A stretch of 64,000 bases of DNA from Actinotignum timonense (lineage in GTDB: Bacteria > Actinomycetota > Actinomycetes > Actinomycetales > Actinomycetaceae): positions 18,899-82,898 of the forward strand of contig NZ_JASOKT010000009.1 of the NCBI RefSeq assembly GCF_030216305.1. The letters are read 5' to 3'. The translations under genes were made by a program, and so were the position numbers. The first letter of the stretch is position 1. Every line of letters begins with the position of its first letter. Under the pieces are notes generated by a model. It was not told the DNA's origin. It made no database searches and saw only the letters and a program-made list of their open reading frames with translations. Below, in pieces: positions 32,363-41,411 of this stretch.

Positions 32363-34024
32363 TTACTGGTAGCTCACAAAAGCCGGGGTTGGCTCCACCT
32401 GGGTGTAGGTTTCCTCCGGCGTGAGCATGGGGGTGTCCTCATCGTAAAAGTTCTTCCAGCCCCACGCCACACCCGCGGGCGCGTAGCTGTGCAGGGTGTG
32501 CCAGGTGTCCTGCTTGGCGGCCTGGCTACCCTGGCCGTCGGCGTGGATCACCAGCGCGACTTCGGCGCGGGACCGGTCGAGCTGATCGACGTCGCGCAGC
32601 ATCTGCACCTGGAACTGGTGCAGAATCACGACTTTCTGGGGTAGCTGATTCTCCCGCACAAAATCAGCGAGCCAATTAATGGTTTCGTTGACCTCGCTGA
32701 TCTCCACGTGGCCGATGCGCTCGAGCGGGAAATCATCCGGGCCCAGGCGCCATTCCGGATCCAAGGCGATACCCACATTCGGGTAGCGCAACAGCTTCTC
32801 GTAGCGTTTGACCTGCTCCGGGAAGCTGGAACGCCCGGGCTGGAAATCGAGGACCACGTACTGGCCGTGCCGCGCGGCCTCCTCAATATAGGGGATGAAA
32901 ATATCCGGATCCCATTCGTGCGAATAATTACCATCGTCACCGGCCTGCCCGGCCGCCACCGTCACGATGAGTTCCAACGCGGGAATAACGGCATCCTCCG
33001 TGAGGGCGCGATAGGGCTGGGCATGCGCATCGGCGCGCGCCGCGGTTTCCTCCACGCCCTGCTCGCCGAGCACCCCGAGCGCGGCCGTGACCGGCGAACC
33101 GTAGAGCGCCACGTACCGCTTGCCCTCCAGCACCAACTGCCCGCCGCCGGGTAGTTCCGTGCCGCTGCGCGCCGCGGCCACCTGCCACGAAAGATCCGGA
33201 AGGTCGACGCCGAAACTGGCCACCGCCGCCGCACTTCCCGCGAGCGCCTGGATAGTTGCACTGCTTGCGCGCGGATCAGGATGTGATTCGACGACGGCGC
33301 CACCTGCCGCGCGCACCGTGGCCAAGGTAGCGGGATTCGCGCCATCAGTAATCGCGGGGAATGGAGCGGTGGTGGTGGCCGGCAGGTAGTGGATATCGGC
33401 AGGTGTGAGGTGGGTTGGGCCGGTCTGAGTGGGCTGGGCAGTGCCGGCCGGCTGCGCAGATTCTGCGGGCTGCGAGGCTCCCTGGCCCGCCGCGGGCGGG
33501 TACTCTTCGGCTTCGCCGCTCAACCAGGCCGGCTTCGCGGTTCCCACCAGGAGGGTATGTTGCACGCCGAGCCGCTCGAATTCCGCGGCGAGGGCGTTCC
33601 CGGCAGCCGGAGCTCCAGGGTGCTGATCCCCTTCGCGCGCACCCTGCGCTTCAGGCTGCGCTTCCGCATTCTCCACCAGGAAAACCGGCACGCCCAGCGA
33701 TTGCGCTAACTCACCGGCCTGTTCTACCGAATCCGGGCCGCTCAGCACCGCAACGTGGGCGCTGACAAAAAGCGCGGCGGAGGCGGCGATGGCGCCTTCC
33801 GCATCCGCGGCGGGGAGTACCAGGTCCGCTTGCGGTGCGCGATGCACGGCGATGGGTCCGCGCTCGGCGGCGCTCGGCTCGCCGCTACATGAACTGAGGC
33901 TGAGAGCTAGCACAAGGGCCAGCACGGTGAGCAGGCCGAACGCGGCCAGGTGCGGGCGGCGGGCGGTGCGCGACAATGTGAATGGCGTGGTGGCGGTGCT
34001 GGGTCGACGGTGACGATGCGGCAC
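32363..34024 (-). CDS. Large lipoprotein: cell-wall-binding-repeat-2-like N-terminus plus TIM-barrel-like C-terminus
   Basis: A 553-residue protein. A basic 29-residue n-region leads to a hydrophobic core and the lipobox LSSC (43-46). The part from about 60 to 300 shows a repeated pattern like cell-wall-binding repeat 2 (ALFVSAHVAVLSGPDSVEQA, ERLGVQHTLLVGTAKP). A low-complexity Gln/Pro/Thr stretch lies near 185-205. The C-terminal part (about 360-553) has regular beta/alpha segments: YVVLDFQPGRSSF, NVGIALDPEWRL, KVVILHQF, VALVIHADGQG, VAWGWKNFY. These suggest a TIM barrel with acidic residues at strand ends, possibly a glycosidase-like or binding domain. It is anchored outside the membrane; the function is unknown. 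Confidence 0.75.
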   Translation of the reverse strand: MPHRHRRPSTATTPFTLSRTARRPHLAAFGLLTVLALVLALSLSSCSGEPSAAERGPIAVHRAPQADLVLPAADAEGAIAASAALFVSAHVAVLSGPDSVEQAGELAQSLGVPVFLVENAEAQPEAQGAREGDQHPGAPAAGNALAAEFERLGVQHTLLVGTAKPAWLSGEAEEYPPAAGQGASQPAESAQPAGTAQPTQTGPTHLTPADIHYLPATTTAPFPAITDGANPATLATVRAAGGAVVESHPDPRASSATIQALAGSAAAVASFGVDLPDLSWQVAAARSGTELPGGGQLVLEGKRYVALYGSPVTAALGVLGEQGVEETAARADAHAQPYRALTEDAVIPALELIVTVAAGQAGDDGNYSHEWDPDIFIPYIEEAARHGQYVVLDFQPGRSSFPEQVKRYEKLLRYPNVGIALDPEWRLGPDDFPLERIGHVEISEVNETINWLADFVRENQLPQKVVILHQFQVQMLRDVDQLDRSRAEVALVIHADGQGSQAAKQDTWHTLHSYAPAGVAWGWKNFYDEDTPMLTPEETYTQVEPTPAFVSYQ

Positions 34025-34086
34025 AAAACTTCCTTCCTTCGGCGCCTTTCCAGAGTAGCGATAATGCGCCGCCCGCGCATCCCCGC

Positions 34087-34809
34087 CTACTCCGAAAGCG
34101 GCTCCTCGCCCACCTCCGCTTGGTAGTCGGCGAGGAGCGCTGCCGCGAAGGCGGCGTCGTCGGAATTAATGGAACGGAGCACGCGAGCCGGAACCCCGCC
34201 GACCACGCTCCCCGGCGGGACGTCGCGCAGCACCACGGCGCCGGCGCCCACCACGGAATTTTCGCCGATGGTCACGCCGCCGGCGATGGACGCGCCCATG
34301 CCGATCCAGACGTTATTTTCGATGGTGATGGGGCGGCCGTATTCGAGGCGCGTGGCGCGCAGAGCTGGGTCGATGGGATGCGAGGCGCAGGAGATGGTCA
34401 CGTGCGGGGCGATGAGTACCCCGGCGCCGATGCGCACCGGGCACAGGTCCAGGATCACCGCGCCGGTATTAATAAACGAGCCCTCCCCCAGGCTGATATT
34501 CACGCCGTAATCGCAGGTGAAAGGGCGCACGATCTGCGCGCCGGCCTCGAAACCGCCGAGGAGCTCGCGCAGAATTTCGGTTGCGCGCGGGCTGCCCCAG
34601 GCAGCGTCGGCGTTGAATTCTTCCAGCAGCGCGATGGCGCGTTCGCGCACCCGCGCCTGGGTCGGGCCCCAGCGGTAGAGCCGGCCTTCCACCATGCGCC
34701 GCCATTGCACGTCTGATTCTTCGCCCGGAAGCGGGCAGCGGGAGCGTTCGGGCAGCTCGGCGACGTGCGGGCGGGCGATATGGCGCGGGTTGCGGGGAGT
34801 TTCGGGCAT
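34087..34809 (-). CDS. Hexapeptide-repeat (maltose/galactoside) O-acetyltransferase
   Basis: A 240-residue left-handed beta-helix protein like LacA, NodL and Maa. The N-terminal mac domain (VQWRRMVEGRLY, about 35-95) precedes hexapeptide repeats: YGVNISLGEGSFINTGAVIL, VLIAPHVTISCASHPID (containing the catalytic histidine), NVWIGMGASIAGGVTIGENSVVGAGAVV and GSVVGGVPARVL. It transfers acetyl from acetyl-CoA to a sugar hydroxyl. The N-terminus is longer than usual, with several arginines. It stands apart at the left border of the pentose region; no operon partner is evident. Confidence 0.88.
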   Translation of the reverse strand: MPETPRNPRHIARPHVAELPERSRCPLPGEESDVQWRRMVEGRLYRWGPTQARVRERAIALLEEFNADAAWGSPRATEILRELLGGFEAGAQIVRPFTCDYGVNISLGEGSFINTGAVILDLCPVRIGAGVLIAPHVTISCASHPIDPALRATRLEYGRPITIENNVWIGMGASIAGGVTIGENSVVGAGAVVLRDVPPGSVVGGVPARVLRSINSDDAAFAAALLADYQAEVGEEPLSE

Positions 34810-34828
34810 TTTTCTTCCTTAAGTTGAT

Positions 34829-34885
34829 GCGCGGTGTTAGCAACGGCGCGCGGTGTGAGCAACGGTGCGCGGTGTGAGCCACGGT
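34829..34885 (+). repeat. Three tandem copies of a 19-bp repeat
   Basis: Units start at 34829, 34848 and 34867, each reading GCGCGGTGTKAGCMACGGY with at most a few changes. They fall in the leader of the acetyltransferase gene, 20 bases upstream of its start. A variable-number repeat or a set of regulator sites is possible. Confidence 0.7.
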
Positions 34886-34894
34886 CGAAAAGTA

Positions 34895-34943
34895 GTACGA
34901 CGACGCCCGTGCGGGGCGAGTAGTGACCTACCCGCCCCGCACG
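34895..34943. repeat. GTACGACGACGC element followed by a GC-rich hairpin
   Basis: GTACGACGACGC (34895-34906) is followed by CGTGCGGGGCG (34908-34918) and its reverse complement CGCCCCGCACG (34933-34943), with an inner GTAG/CTAC pair. The same 12-mer occurs in intergenic DNA at 55155-55166 (opposite strand) and 61631-61642. It may mark a small dispersed repeat, or the hairpin may be a terminator. Confidence 0.5.
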
Positions 34944-34997
34944 ACCCCGGAGGAGTGCAATTCCGGAGATTGGGAACCCCAGCCTGCATCACGAGCC

Positions 34998-35067
34998 AAG
35001 CCCATTAGCCTTGGCACGCTGTTTTACGCTCAACGTGAGCAGTCCGATGGCATCCCGTAATGGGCTT
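34998..35067. repeat. Nested inverted repeats beyond the GPH transporter gene
   Basis: AAGCCCATTA (34998-35007) and TAATGGGCTT (35058-35067) are perfect complements 50 bases apart. Between them GCTCA-ACG-TGAGC (35028-35040) forms a small inner hairpin. It lies 16 bases past the minus-strand stop at 35084, so it may be a structured terminator of the glycoside operon. Confidence 0.45.
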
Positions 35068-35083
35068 ACCTCGACGAGCCTCC

Positions 35084-36367
35084 TTACTTGGTGGACCTGA
35101 TCATGGCAATAGCTACGCATCCCACCATCGCGAGAACAATACTCGCCGGGAAAATCGCATGGTAGCCAGCGATACCGATGACAGCAGAGGCAATCAATGG
35201 GCCGATAATCTGCGATCCGCTTTGCGCGAGATTCAGAATTCCTAGATCCTTCGCGGCAGTCTCTGGGTTCGGAAGAACTTCCAAATTCAGCGCCTGATCA
35301 ACGGCATTGAATGCGCCGTTACCGATACCAGCTCCGACAATTGCGTAGGCAATCATTGCCCACGGATATGGGAAAATCCACGGGAAAACTAAACCGATAG
35401 CAATTAGGAATGCCGACACAATTACGGGCATCTTCCGGACAGCAAGCTTGTCGGAGAGCGGACCAATAATGGCCGCAACGATTACACCCACCACCATCAG
35501 ACATAGAGACATGATCGTAATAGTCGATTGTGTTGTACTGTCGTCCGCACCAATGTAATCGGTGAAGATATACAGCTGATAACCCGTAATCGCAAATCCA
35601 GCCGCCAAGATAAACAAGCGCCCAAATAGTGCCAGGTAGAAATCCCGACAATGCTTGGTTGGGAACATGAAATTCGTAAGGAATGTCTCCTTATTGAAGT
35701 TCTTCTTCGGCATGCTTGCGCTAGACGGCTCCCGAATAATCGTTGCGGAGATCGGCGCCGCACAGAACACTAGAACTGCCATGACGATGTATCCCATTCG
35801 CAGATCCTTAAGGAACTGCGCTCCAATGAGCTGACCCGAAGCCATGCCCACCGTAAAACCGATGGCATACATTGCCGAAATTGTTCCGCGGAATTTAGGA
35901 GCAACCCGATCAGCAATTGTTGCTAGCAGCGGCGCGACAAGCGAATTCAAGAAGACCTGATAGACACACCAATTGAGAATCAGAATTGGTACTGACGGCG
36001 AGTAGTACACGAGCATTGTCGCCGCGGCAGTACCGACTGATCCCACCCATAACCAAGGCGTTCGTTTACCGAACCTTGATCTAGTCAAGTCGGAAAAAGC
36101 CCCGATAATGATATTGGCGAGAGTTGCCGTCACCATCGCAAATGTTGCGAGGGTCGCGACAACCACTTCCTTTTGATCAGGTGCAATCTCGACAACCTTG
36201 GCAGGAAGTAAAAGAGCATTGATCCCCAAGTACGGGACGATCCAGAGGAGCGCGCCGATCGTGACGCCAACGCCGACTCGGTAAGGTGGCTTGGTTTGCC
36301 CACTAAAGGGATCTTTTGCACGCTCTGATACTGCGGCAGGATCCGCACGATTCTCTTTCCGCTCCAT
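35084..36367 (-). CDS. MFS sugar transporter, GPH/SUT-like (oligosaccharide or xyloside importer)
   Basis: A 427-residue protein with about 12 helices. The loop DLTRSRFGKRTPWLWVG after helix 2 is the signature of the glycoside-pentoside-hexuronide group and related MFS sugar symporters. AAAGGAACTG precedes ATG at 36367; an in-frame ATG at 36418 lies inside the GH3 gene. The start is one base from the GH3 stop, so the two are translationally coupled, and the pair likely imports and cleaves a glycoside. The gene is AT-richer than the acetyltransferase to its left. Confidence 0.85.
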   Translation of the reverse strand: MERKENRADPAAVSERAKDPFSGQTKPPYRVGVGVTIGALLWIVPYLGINALLLPAKVVEIAPDQKEVVVATLATFAMVTATLANIIIGAFSDLTRSRFGKRTPWLWVGSVGTAAATMLVYYSPSVPILILNWCVYQVFLNSLVAPLLATIADRVAPKFRGTISAMYAIGFTVGMASGQLIGAQFLKDLRMGYIVMAVLVFCAAPISATIIREPSSASMPKKNFNKETFLTNFMFPTKHCRDFYLALFGRLFILAAGFAITGYQLYIFTDYIGADDSTTQSTITIMSLCLMVVGVIVAAIIGPLSDKLAVRKMPVIVSAFLIAIGLVFPWIFPYPWAMIAYAIVGAGIGNGAFNAVDQALNLEVLPNPETAAKDLGILNLAQSGSQIIGPLIASAVIGIAGYHAIFPASIVLAMVGCVAIAMIRSTK

Positions 36368-36368
36368 T

Positions 36369-38552
36369 TCAGTTCCTTTCGGGAATCTCGACGGAGAGAG
36401 CCAAAGCGTCTGGGGCACCGCGATATTGCGCAGCCTCGAGTACTACCCCGGTTGGGAGTGGGTCGAACTCCGTTGACTGTTCGTTCCACTCACACAGTGG
36501 CCACAGATCGATATCTATTGTCGTCGTCACCGATTCACCGGGAGCGAGCAATACCGAAGTGAATCCCAGCAACTCGCGCACACCACCGGAAACAGAACCG
36601 TAAATCTGGGCTACTCCATGAGCTAGTCGGTACCCATCGTTACCGATAGTTACACGAACCTTACCCGTAGTTTCGCTTGCGCTAACAAGCTCGAAGTCGC
36701 TTAACGAGAAAGTGGTGTACGTTATGCCCCATCCGAGCGGGAAGAGCGGTTCCTCACCTATCTCATCGAGGAGCCTCGACCCGAACTTATCGTCATAAGT
36801 AATAGCCGTAGCGTTAATATCAAGAGGCGCAGTATGCTCCTGCTTCTTCGGCATTACATAGGGAAGACGTCCGCCCGGAGCGCGCTCACCAGAGAGTACA
36901 GCTCCCAGCGCGTTACCGCCTTCTTGTCCCGAATACCACGCGAGCATGACAGCCGGAACTGAATCAATCCAATCGGTCATAATAACGGCGCCTGCCGTCA
37001 CCACGGAGACTACAACCTTTTCGTTCAGATCCACGACCCGGCGAATAAGGTCGGTGTCTCCCTCCGGAAGCGCAAGGCTAACGCGATCACCACCAGCTGT
37101 CGCGCCGCCAACAACAGATTGGCCTTCGGCACCACTCTTGGCGAAAGCTTCCGCAATACGCTTCTCTTCTTCCGTCACGGGTTCGGGATACAGCTTAAGA
37201 AGGTCATCACGCTGCATTACGGTACCATCAACAAACTCGCCCTCTTCTAGCGCTGTATACCCAACAACCGCGATTACTAAATCAGCGGTTCTTACCTGAG
37301 AGTCAAACTCGTCAGAGTCCATGTCAGCCAATACAACATTTGCAGCGGGGAAACTCCTCTTAATACCCTCGTAGGGTGTAACCACGTACGGAGCATCTAC
37401 CTTCGAGGAACCGTTATCACCGGTGTTGGCAAGGTCTGCAAGTCTTCCAACAACCAGGATAGTGCCAGAGAAGTCTCGCGAGACCGGCAGCAACCGCGCA
37501 CCACCAATCGAATCATTCTTCAACAAAGTCATCGACTGTGCGGCCGCATCAAAAGCCAGTTTTGCGTGTTCGGGGGAGGCAATCACTTCCTTCGAAGGCA
37601 CCTCGCCTAGATTTGCGTAGTGCTTCAGAACAGTACGGATAATCCGAATTCCAGCACGCTTTACCGCTTCCCAGCTTGTTTCACCGTTTGCAATCCGCTC
37701 AAGCATCCCGTCTTTACGCTGTTGAGCAAAGGGCGCTTCAATATCAAGTCCTGCCTCCAGAGCCTTCGCCGGATCACGCATGCCCCAGACAAAATCGGTG
37801 ATGACAAAACCTTCAAAGCCCCAGATATCACGGAGGATTTCGGTAAGCATCTTCCGATTCTGACCACCCCATTCGCCGTTTACAGAGTTGTAGCAGGACA
37901 TAACTGACGCAACTCCGGATTTGATAATCTTTCGGAAGTGCGGCAGATAATGCTTATGCAGGTCCTTGTCAGAACACGTTACGTCTACAGAGAAGCGCGC
38001 ATTTTCCATGGAATTCAACGCATAGTGCTTAACACACGCCATCGCATTCTTCTGGATACCCTTGGCAAACGCCGAGCCCATATTGCCGAGGATCACCGGC
38101 TCTTCCGAATAGGTTTCTTGGGCGCGTCCCCAGGCTGGGTTCCGTGGAAGATTGACACACACCCCACCAAAGAAGTTTCCACTGTTGGCTCGAACCTCTT
38201 CTCCGATGGCTTCACCAACTCGTTCTTCCAAGTTGGTATCCCAAGTAGCTCCGCGAGCCATCGAAACTGGGAAGGCCGTGGCAGTTCCAACAGCGCATCC
38301 ACGCGGACCATCGATGAACCGGATACCCGGGAATCCGATCCTCTCTACGGCACCCATAACAAATGGTTGCGCGTTGTAGCCAACATCGGGCCCCATCATC
38401 GCATCGATACCTTGCCAGAACGGCACACTGCCCTGCAGTAAGGCGATACGTTCATCTTCCGTTAGTGCATCGTAAATATCATGCGCGACCGCGTTTGCGG
38501 ACCCACCATTCTTTACATCGGATACATAATCGCTAAATTGCTTAGCCTTCAC
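36369..38552 (-). CDS. GH3 family glycosidase (beta-glucosidase/beta-xylosidase)
   Basis: A 727-residue cytoplasmic enzyme without signal peptide. The (alpha/beta)8 domain has FIDGPRG, NPAWGRAQETYSEEP and KHYALNS (K near 175); the nucleophile aspartate is near 253 in VITDFVWGM. The second domain contains the acid/base region, and a fibronectin-III-like domain lies near the end (VTIGNDGYRLAHGVAQIY to GESVTTTIDI). GTG at 38552 is preferred, eight bases after AAAGGAG; another GTG at 38561 overlaps that site. It is next to xylA and a GPH transporter, so xylosides are a good guess, with beta-glucosides as the alternative. Confidence 0.88.
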   Translation of the reverse strand: MKAKQFSDYVSDVKNGGSANAVAHDIYDALTEDERIALLQGSVPFWQGIDAMMGPDVGYNAQPFVMGAVERIGFPGIRFIDGPRGCAVGTATAFPVSMARGATWDTNLEERVGEAIGEEVRANSGNFFGGVCVNLPRNPAWGRAQETYSEEPVILGNMGSAFAKGIQKNAMACVKHYALNSMENARFSVDVTCSDKDLHKHYLPHFRKIIKSGVASVMSCYNSVNGEWGGQNRKMLTEILRDIWGFEGFVITDFVWGMRDPAKALEAGLDIEAPFAQQRKDGMLERIANGETSWEAVKRAGIRIIRTVLKHYANLGEVPSKEVIASPEHAKLAFDAAAQSMTLLKNDSIGGARLLPVSRDFSGTILVVGRLADLANTGDNGSSKVDAPYVVTPYEGIKRSFPAANVVLADMDSDEFDSQVRTADLVIAVVGYTALEEGEFVDGTVMQRDDLLKLYPEPVTEEEKRIAEAFAKSGAEGQSVVGGATAGGDRVSLALPEGDTDLIRRVVDLNEKVVVSVVTAGAVIMTDWIDSVPAVMLAWYSGQEGGNALGAVLSGERAPGGRLPYVMPKKQEHTAPLDINATAITYDDKFGSRLLDEIGEEPLFPLGWGITYTTFSLSDFELVSASETTGKVRVTIGNDGYRLAHGVAQIYGSVSGGVRELLGFTSVLLAPGESVTTTIDIDLWPLCEWNEQSTEFDPLPTGVVLEAAQYRGAPDALALSVEIPERN

Positions 38553-38733
38553 GATTCTCACTCCTTTGTGAATTGGACGATTAGGTATTTCTTGTTATCC
38601 AGTTATGTCTTCTAATTAGTGGCCAACAATGGCCCGCGTCGCTCTCGCGTCCTCGCGAGGGTTTCCGTACAAGACCGGTTCCGCAGTACTTCAAAAACAG
38701 GAACCTCCTTTCTTCGACTGCGGACACCGGCGA

Positions 38734-39897
38734 TTAGCCAATAAGGTGGCGCATGGCCTGCTGGTAGAGCTCAACGTAGTGGTATTCGCGCGTGGCCAAA
38801 GCTGCGACGTCGAACTTCTCCGCCCGTACATCATCCAGGCTCTCGCCTTCGGCCACGGTCGGTTCGGCCAGTTCGGGAACCGAGGCAGCTTCCATGATTT
38901 CCTGAGTGCGCGGGTCGGCGCGGAAGGCCTTCGCCTTCTCCGCGAGCATGAGGTACATTTCCATATTCGCGGCCGCGGATTCCCATACGCCTTCCAGACC
39001 TTCGGTGCGCGAGGGCTTGTAATCGAAGTGGATGGGGCCTTCGTAGCGCGGGCCGCCATTGGAGAAGCCGTTGACCAGCAGGTCCACCGTGAAGAAGGCG
39101 GAAGCCAGATCGCCGTGACCGAAGCACTTGTCCTGGTCGTAGCGCGGGCCGGCCTGGCCGTTGAGGTCAATATGGAAGAGCTTGCCGGCGTTGAGCGCCT
39201 GGGCCAGCCCGTGGGTGTAATTGAGGCCGGCCATCTGCTCATGCCCGGTTTCCGGGTTGAGGCCAACGATATCGCCATTATCCAGCTCAGCAATAATGCC
39301 GAGGGCGTGGCCGATGGTGGGCAGGAAGATATCACCGCGCGGTTCGTTCGGCTTGGGTTCCAGGCCGATCTTGAGATCGTAGCCCTTTTCCTTAATGTAG
39401 CCGGCTACCGTATCCAGGCCTTCCTTGTAGCGCTCGAAAGCGGCGTTGAGATCCTTGGAGGAATCGTATTCGGCGCCTTCGCGCCCGCCCCACATCACGA
39501 AGGTGGTGGCGCCGACTTCCGCGGCCAGATCCACGTTACGCAGGATCTTCTGGAGGCCGAAGCGCCGGATTGAGCGGTCGTTATTGGTGAAGCCGCCGTC
39601 CTTAAAGATGGGATGGGAGAAGGTGTTCGTGGTGACCATTTCGATGGTCAGACCGTTGGCATCAGCCGCTTCCTTGACCTTGCCCACCCGCTCGGCGCGC
39701 TCCGCATCGCTGGCGTCAAAAGCGAAAACGTCATTGTCATGGAAGGTAATACCCCAGGTGCCCAGCTCGGCGAGCTTTTCCGTGTAGACCCACGGGTCCA
39801 GGGCCGGGCGGGAATCCCCGCCGAAGGGATCGGTTCCGGTCCACCCCACGGTCCACAGACCGAAGGAGAACTTATCTTCTTTTGTAGGCTTTCTCAT
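38734..39897 (-). CDS. xylA: Xylose isomerase
   Basis: A 387-residue class I xylose isomerase of the actinobacterial type; it converts D-xylose to D-xylulose (and glucose to fructose). Catalytic H is in TFHDNDVF (near 53). Metal ligands are in [12 protein letters not shown] and [13 protein letters not shown], with LFHIDLNGQ and HFDYKPSR further on. AGGAGG places the start at 39897; upstream in-frame codons overlap the promoter. It has a good promoter at 39938-39966. Its GC-rich composition contrasts with the AT-richer genes on both sides, so it looks native within a mosaic locus. Confidence 0.95.
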   Translation of the reverse strand: MRKPTKEDKFSFGLWTVGWTGTDPFGGDSRPALDPWVYTEKLAELGTWGITFHDNDVFAFDASDAERAERVGKVKEAADANGLTIEMVTTNTFSHPIFKDGGFTNNDRSIRRFGLQKILRNVDLAAEVGATTFVMWGGREGAEYDSSKDLNAAFERYKEGLDTVAGYIKEKGYDLKIGLEPKPNEPRGDIFLPTIGHALGIIAELDNGDIVGLNPETGHEQMAGLNYTHGLAQALNAGKLFHIDLNGQAGPRYDQDKCFGHGDLASAFFTVDLLVNGFSNGGPRYEGPIHFDYKPSRTEGLEGVWESAAANMEMYLMLAEKAKAFRADPRTQEIMEAASVPELAEPTVAEGESLDDVRAEKFDVAALATREYHYVELYQQAMRHLIG

Positions 39898-39937
39898 TAT
39901 TCCTCCTTGCGTAGCCGAACTCCTTTGTTCTACCTCT

Positions 39938-39966
39938 AAACTAAGGGCGCGAAAACGGTGCGTCAA
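39938..39966 (-). promoter_or_regulatory. xylA promoter
   Basis: On the minus strand TTGACG (39961-39966) and TAGTTT (39938-39943) are separated by 17 bases. The -10 box lies about 40 bases ahead of the xylA start, and an inverted repeat sits just upstream of the -35 box. Confidence 0.65.
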
Positions 39967-39974
39967 GGGGGCGA

Positions 39975-39994
39975 AAATCAAGGTATTTTGATTT
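39975..39994. promoter_or_regulatory. Inverted repeat upstream of the xylA promoter
   Basis: AAATCAA-GGTATT-TTGATTT is a perfect 7+6+7 inverted repeat starting 9 bases upstream of the xylA -35 box. The adjacent ROK-family gene is the obvious candidate regulator. At this position an activator or a looping repressor site are both possible. Confidence 0.5.
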
Positions 39995-40054
39995 GGCTCA
40001 AAACAAAGCGTAAGTCAAACTTATTGTGAGGCGATTCACATATAGCTAGTGTGG

Positions 40055-41239
40055 CTAGACGCCCGTGAAACCGCTTAGATCCTCTATCAAATCATTAAAA
40101 ATCCATAGACAAGCGCCTATTGCCGCCGATATCTCACCCTTTCGATTCACAATGAGTTCAATATCTTTCCAATGCGACGAAAGCACACGGTACTTCAATT
40201 CAGCTTTAAGAATCGTCTCAAAACATGGATATAAATCTACGAAAGTCCCGCCAAAGAAAACCGTGTCCAGATCAAGAAGATTTAGCGTATTCGCGAGCGC
40301 TAGGCCTAGGGCGAGAGCTCCAGCGTCCATCGCATCCCGAGCAGTTTCACTTCCCTCTCGGAAAAGCTCAATTAGCTTCGACAGCTCGGTACCTTCAGGA
40401 AGACCTGCATTTCGCACTAATCCCGATTCGCCAACATACTGTTCTAAACAACCATTAGAACCGCAGTTGCATTTCGGTCCTGATCGGTCGACACAAACAT
40501 GTCCAAACTCTCCAGCCCAGCCATGAGAGCCACCCAGACGCCGGCCCTTTTCGTACACCGCAGCACCAACACCGACCTCACCGGAAACATAAAGGAAATC
40601 CCTATAGTTTGATACTTTTCCGGGAGCTGAATGGAGAACAGAGTACCCCGCAGCATCAGCCTCGTTAAAAAGACGAAATCCCCCAAAACATCCCGGTTGG
40701 GTAAAAGATAGTTCTTTCATCTGAACGCCCGTCCAGCCCAGGTTTGGGGCAGTCAATACCGTTGCACCATCATCGGCAATCAATCCCGGAACGCAAAGCC
40801 CGGCACCGAGAACTTTGACAGCTTTGGGTTGCTTCCATTGCCCGTAAATCTTCTCAAGTTCTTTCAAGGCACCACTTGGACCTAAGTGACGCGTGCTCAT
40901 TTTTTTGATTTGCGAGTAGAGGAGTTTTCCGGAGAGGTCCATCACGGCAACAGACAAATAAGCCACATTGACCTCGCAACCAACGACAGCATGCCGCGAT
41001 GTACGAGGCACAAGGGGAGATGCGGGACGCCCAATTGCTGATTTTACCGGTGGCAGTTCGCTAATAATGCCGCAGTCCAGGAGTGAATCTACTAAGCGAG
41101 AAACCGTGGCGCGCGTAAGACCGGTGGAAGCTGCAACATCGGCACGTGATGGGGGGACTTTACTGGAGAGGATCGTCTTTAGGACAAGTTTAGTGTTATC
41201 CATCCGGAGCGAGGTGGGCGTTTTGCCACTTTTCCCCAT
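40055..41239 (-). CDS. ROK-family transcriptional regulator (XylR-like)
   Basis: A 394-residue protein: winged helix at the N-terminus (SRADVAASTGLTRATVSRLV, about 32-51), then a ROK sugar-kinase-like sensor. The structural zinc site is CNCGSNGCLEQ, and AGEFGH precedes it. The sensor probably binds xylose or a related sugar. The gene lies between xylA and the AGE isomerase, all on the minus strand, and is AT-richer than xylA. It probably controls xylA (inverted repeat at 39975) and perhaps the divergent isomerase/xylulokinase pair. Confidence 0.87.
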   Translation of the reverse strand: MGKSGKTPTSLRMDNTKLVLKTILSSKVPPSRADVAASTGLTRATVSRLVDSLLDCGIISELPPVKSAIGRPASPLVPRTSRHAVVGCEVNVAYLSVAVMDLSGKLLYSQIKKMSTRHLGPSGALKELEKIYGQWKQPKAVKVLGAGLCVPGLIADDGATVLTAPNLGWTGVQMKELSFTQPGCFGGFRLFNEADAAGYSVLHSAPGKVSNYRDFLYVSGEVGVGAAVYEKGRRLGGSHGWAGEFGHVCVDRSGPKCNCGSNGCLEQYVGESGLVRNAGLPEGTELSKLIELFREGSETARDAMDAGALALGLALANTLNLLDLDTVFFGGTFVDLYPCFETILKAELKYRVLSSHWKDIELIVNRKGEISAAIGACLWIFNDLIEDLSGFTGV

Positions 41240-41411
41240 CAGCTACCCTCCCGTGCCGTTTCGACAAACTAGAATCTAGGTACTAGACAGCATAAACTGC
41301 CTCGCGGTTTTTTACGATCACCCCATTCCTAGCTAACAGCCGAGACCCTACCGCGTCCGAGCCATTCTTCGTACTGCTCGTCCCCTTTCGTGTTTCACAG
41401 CAATACAACAA

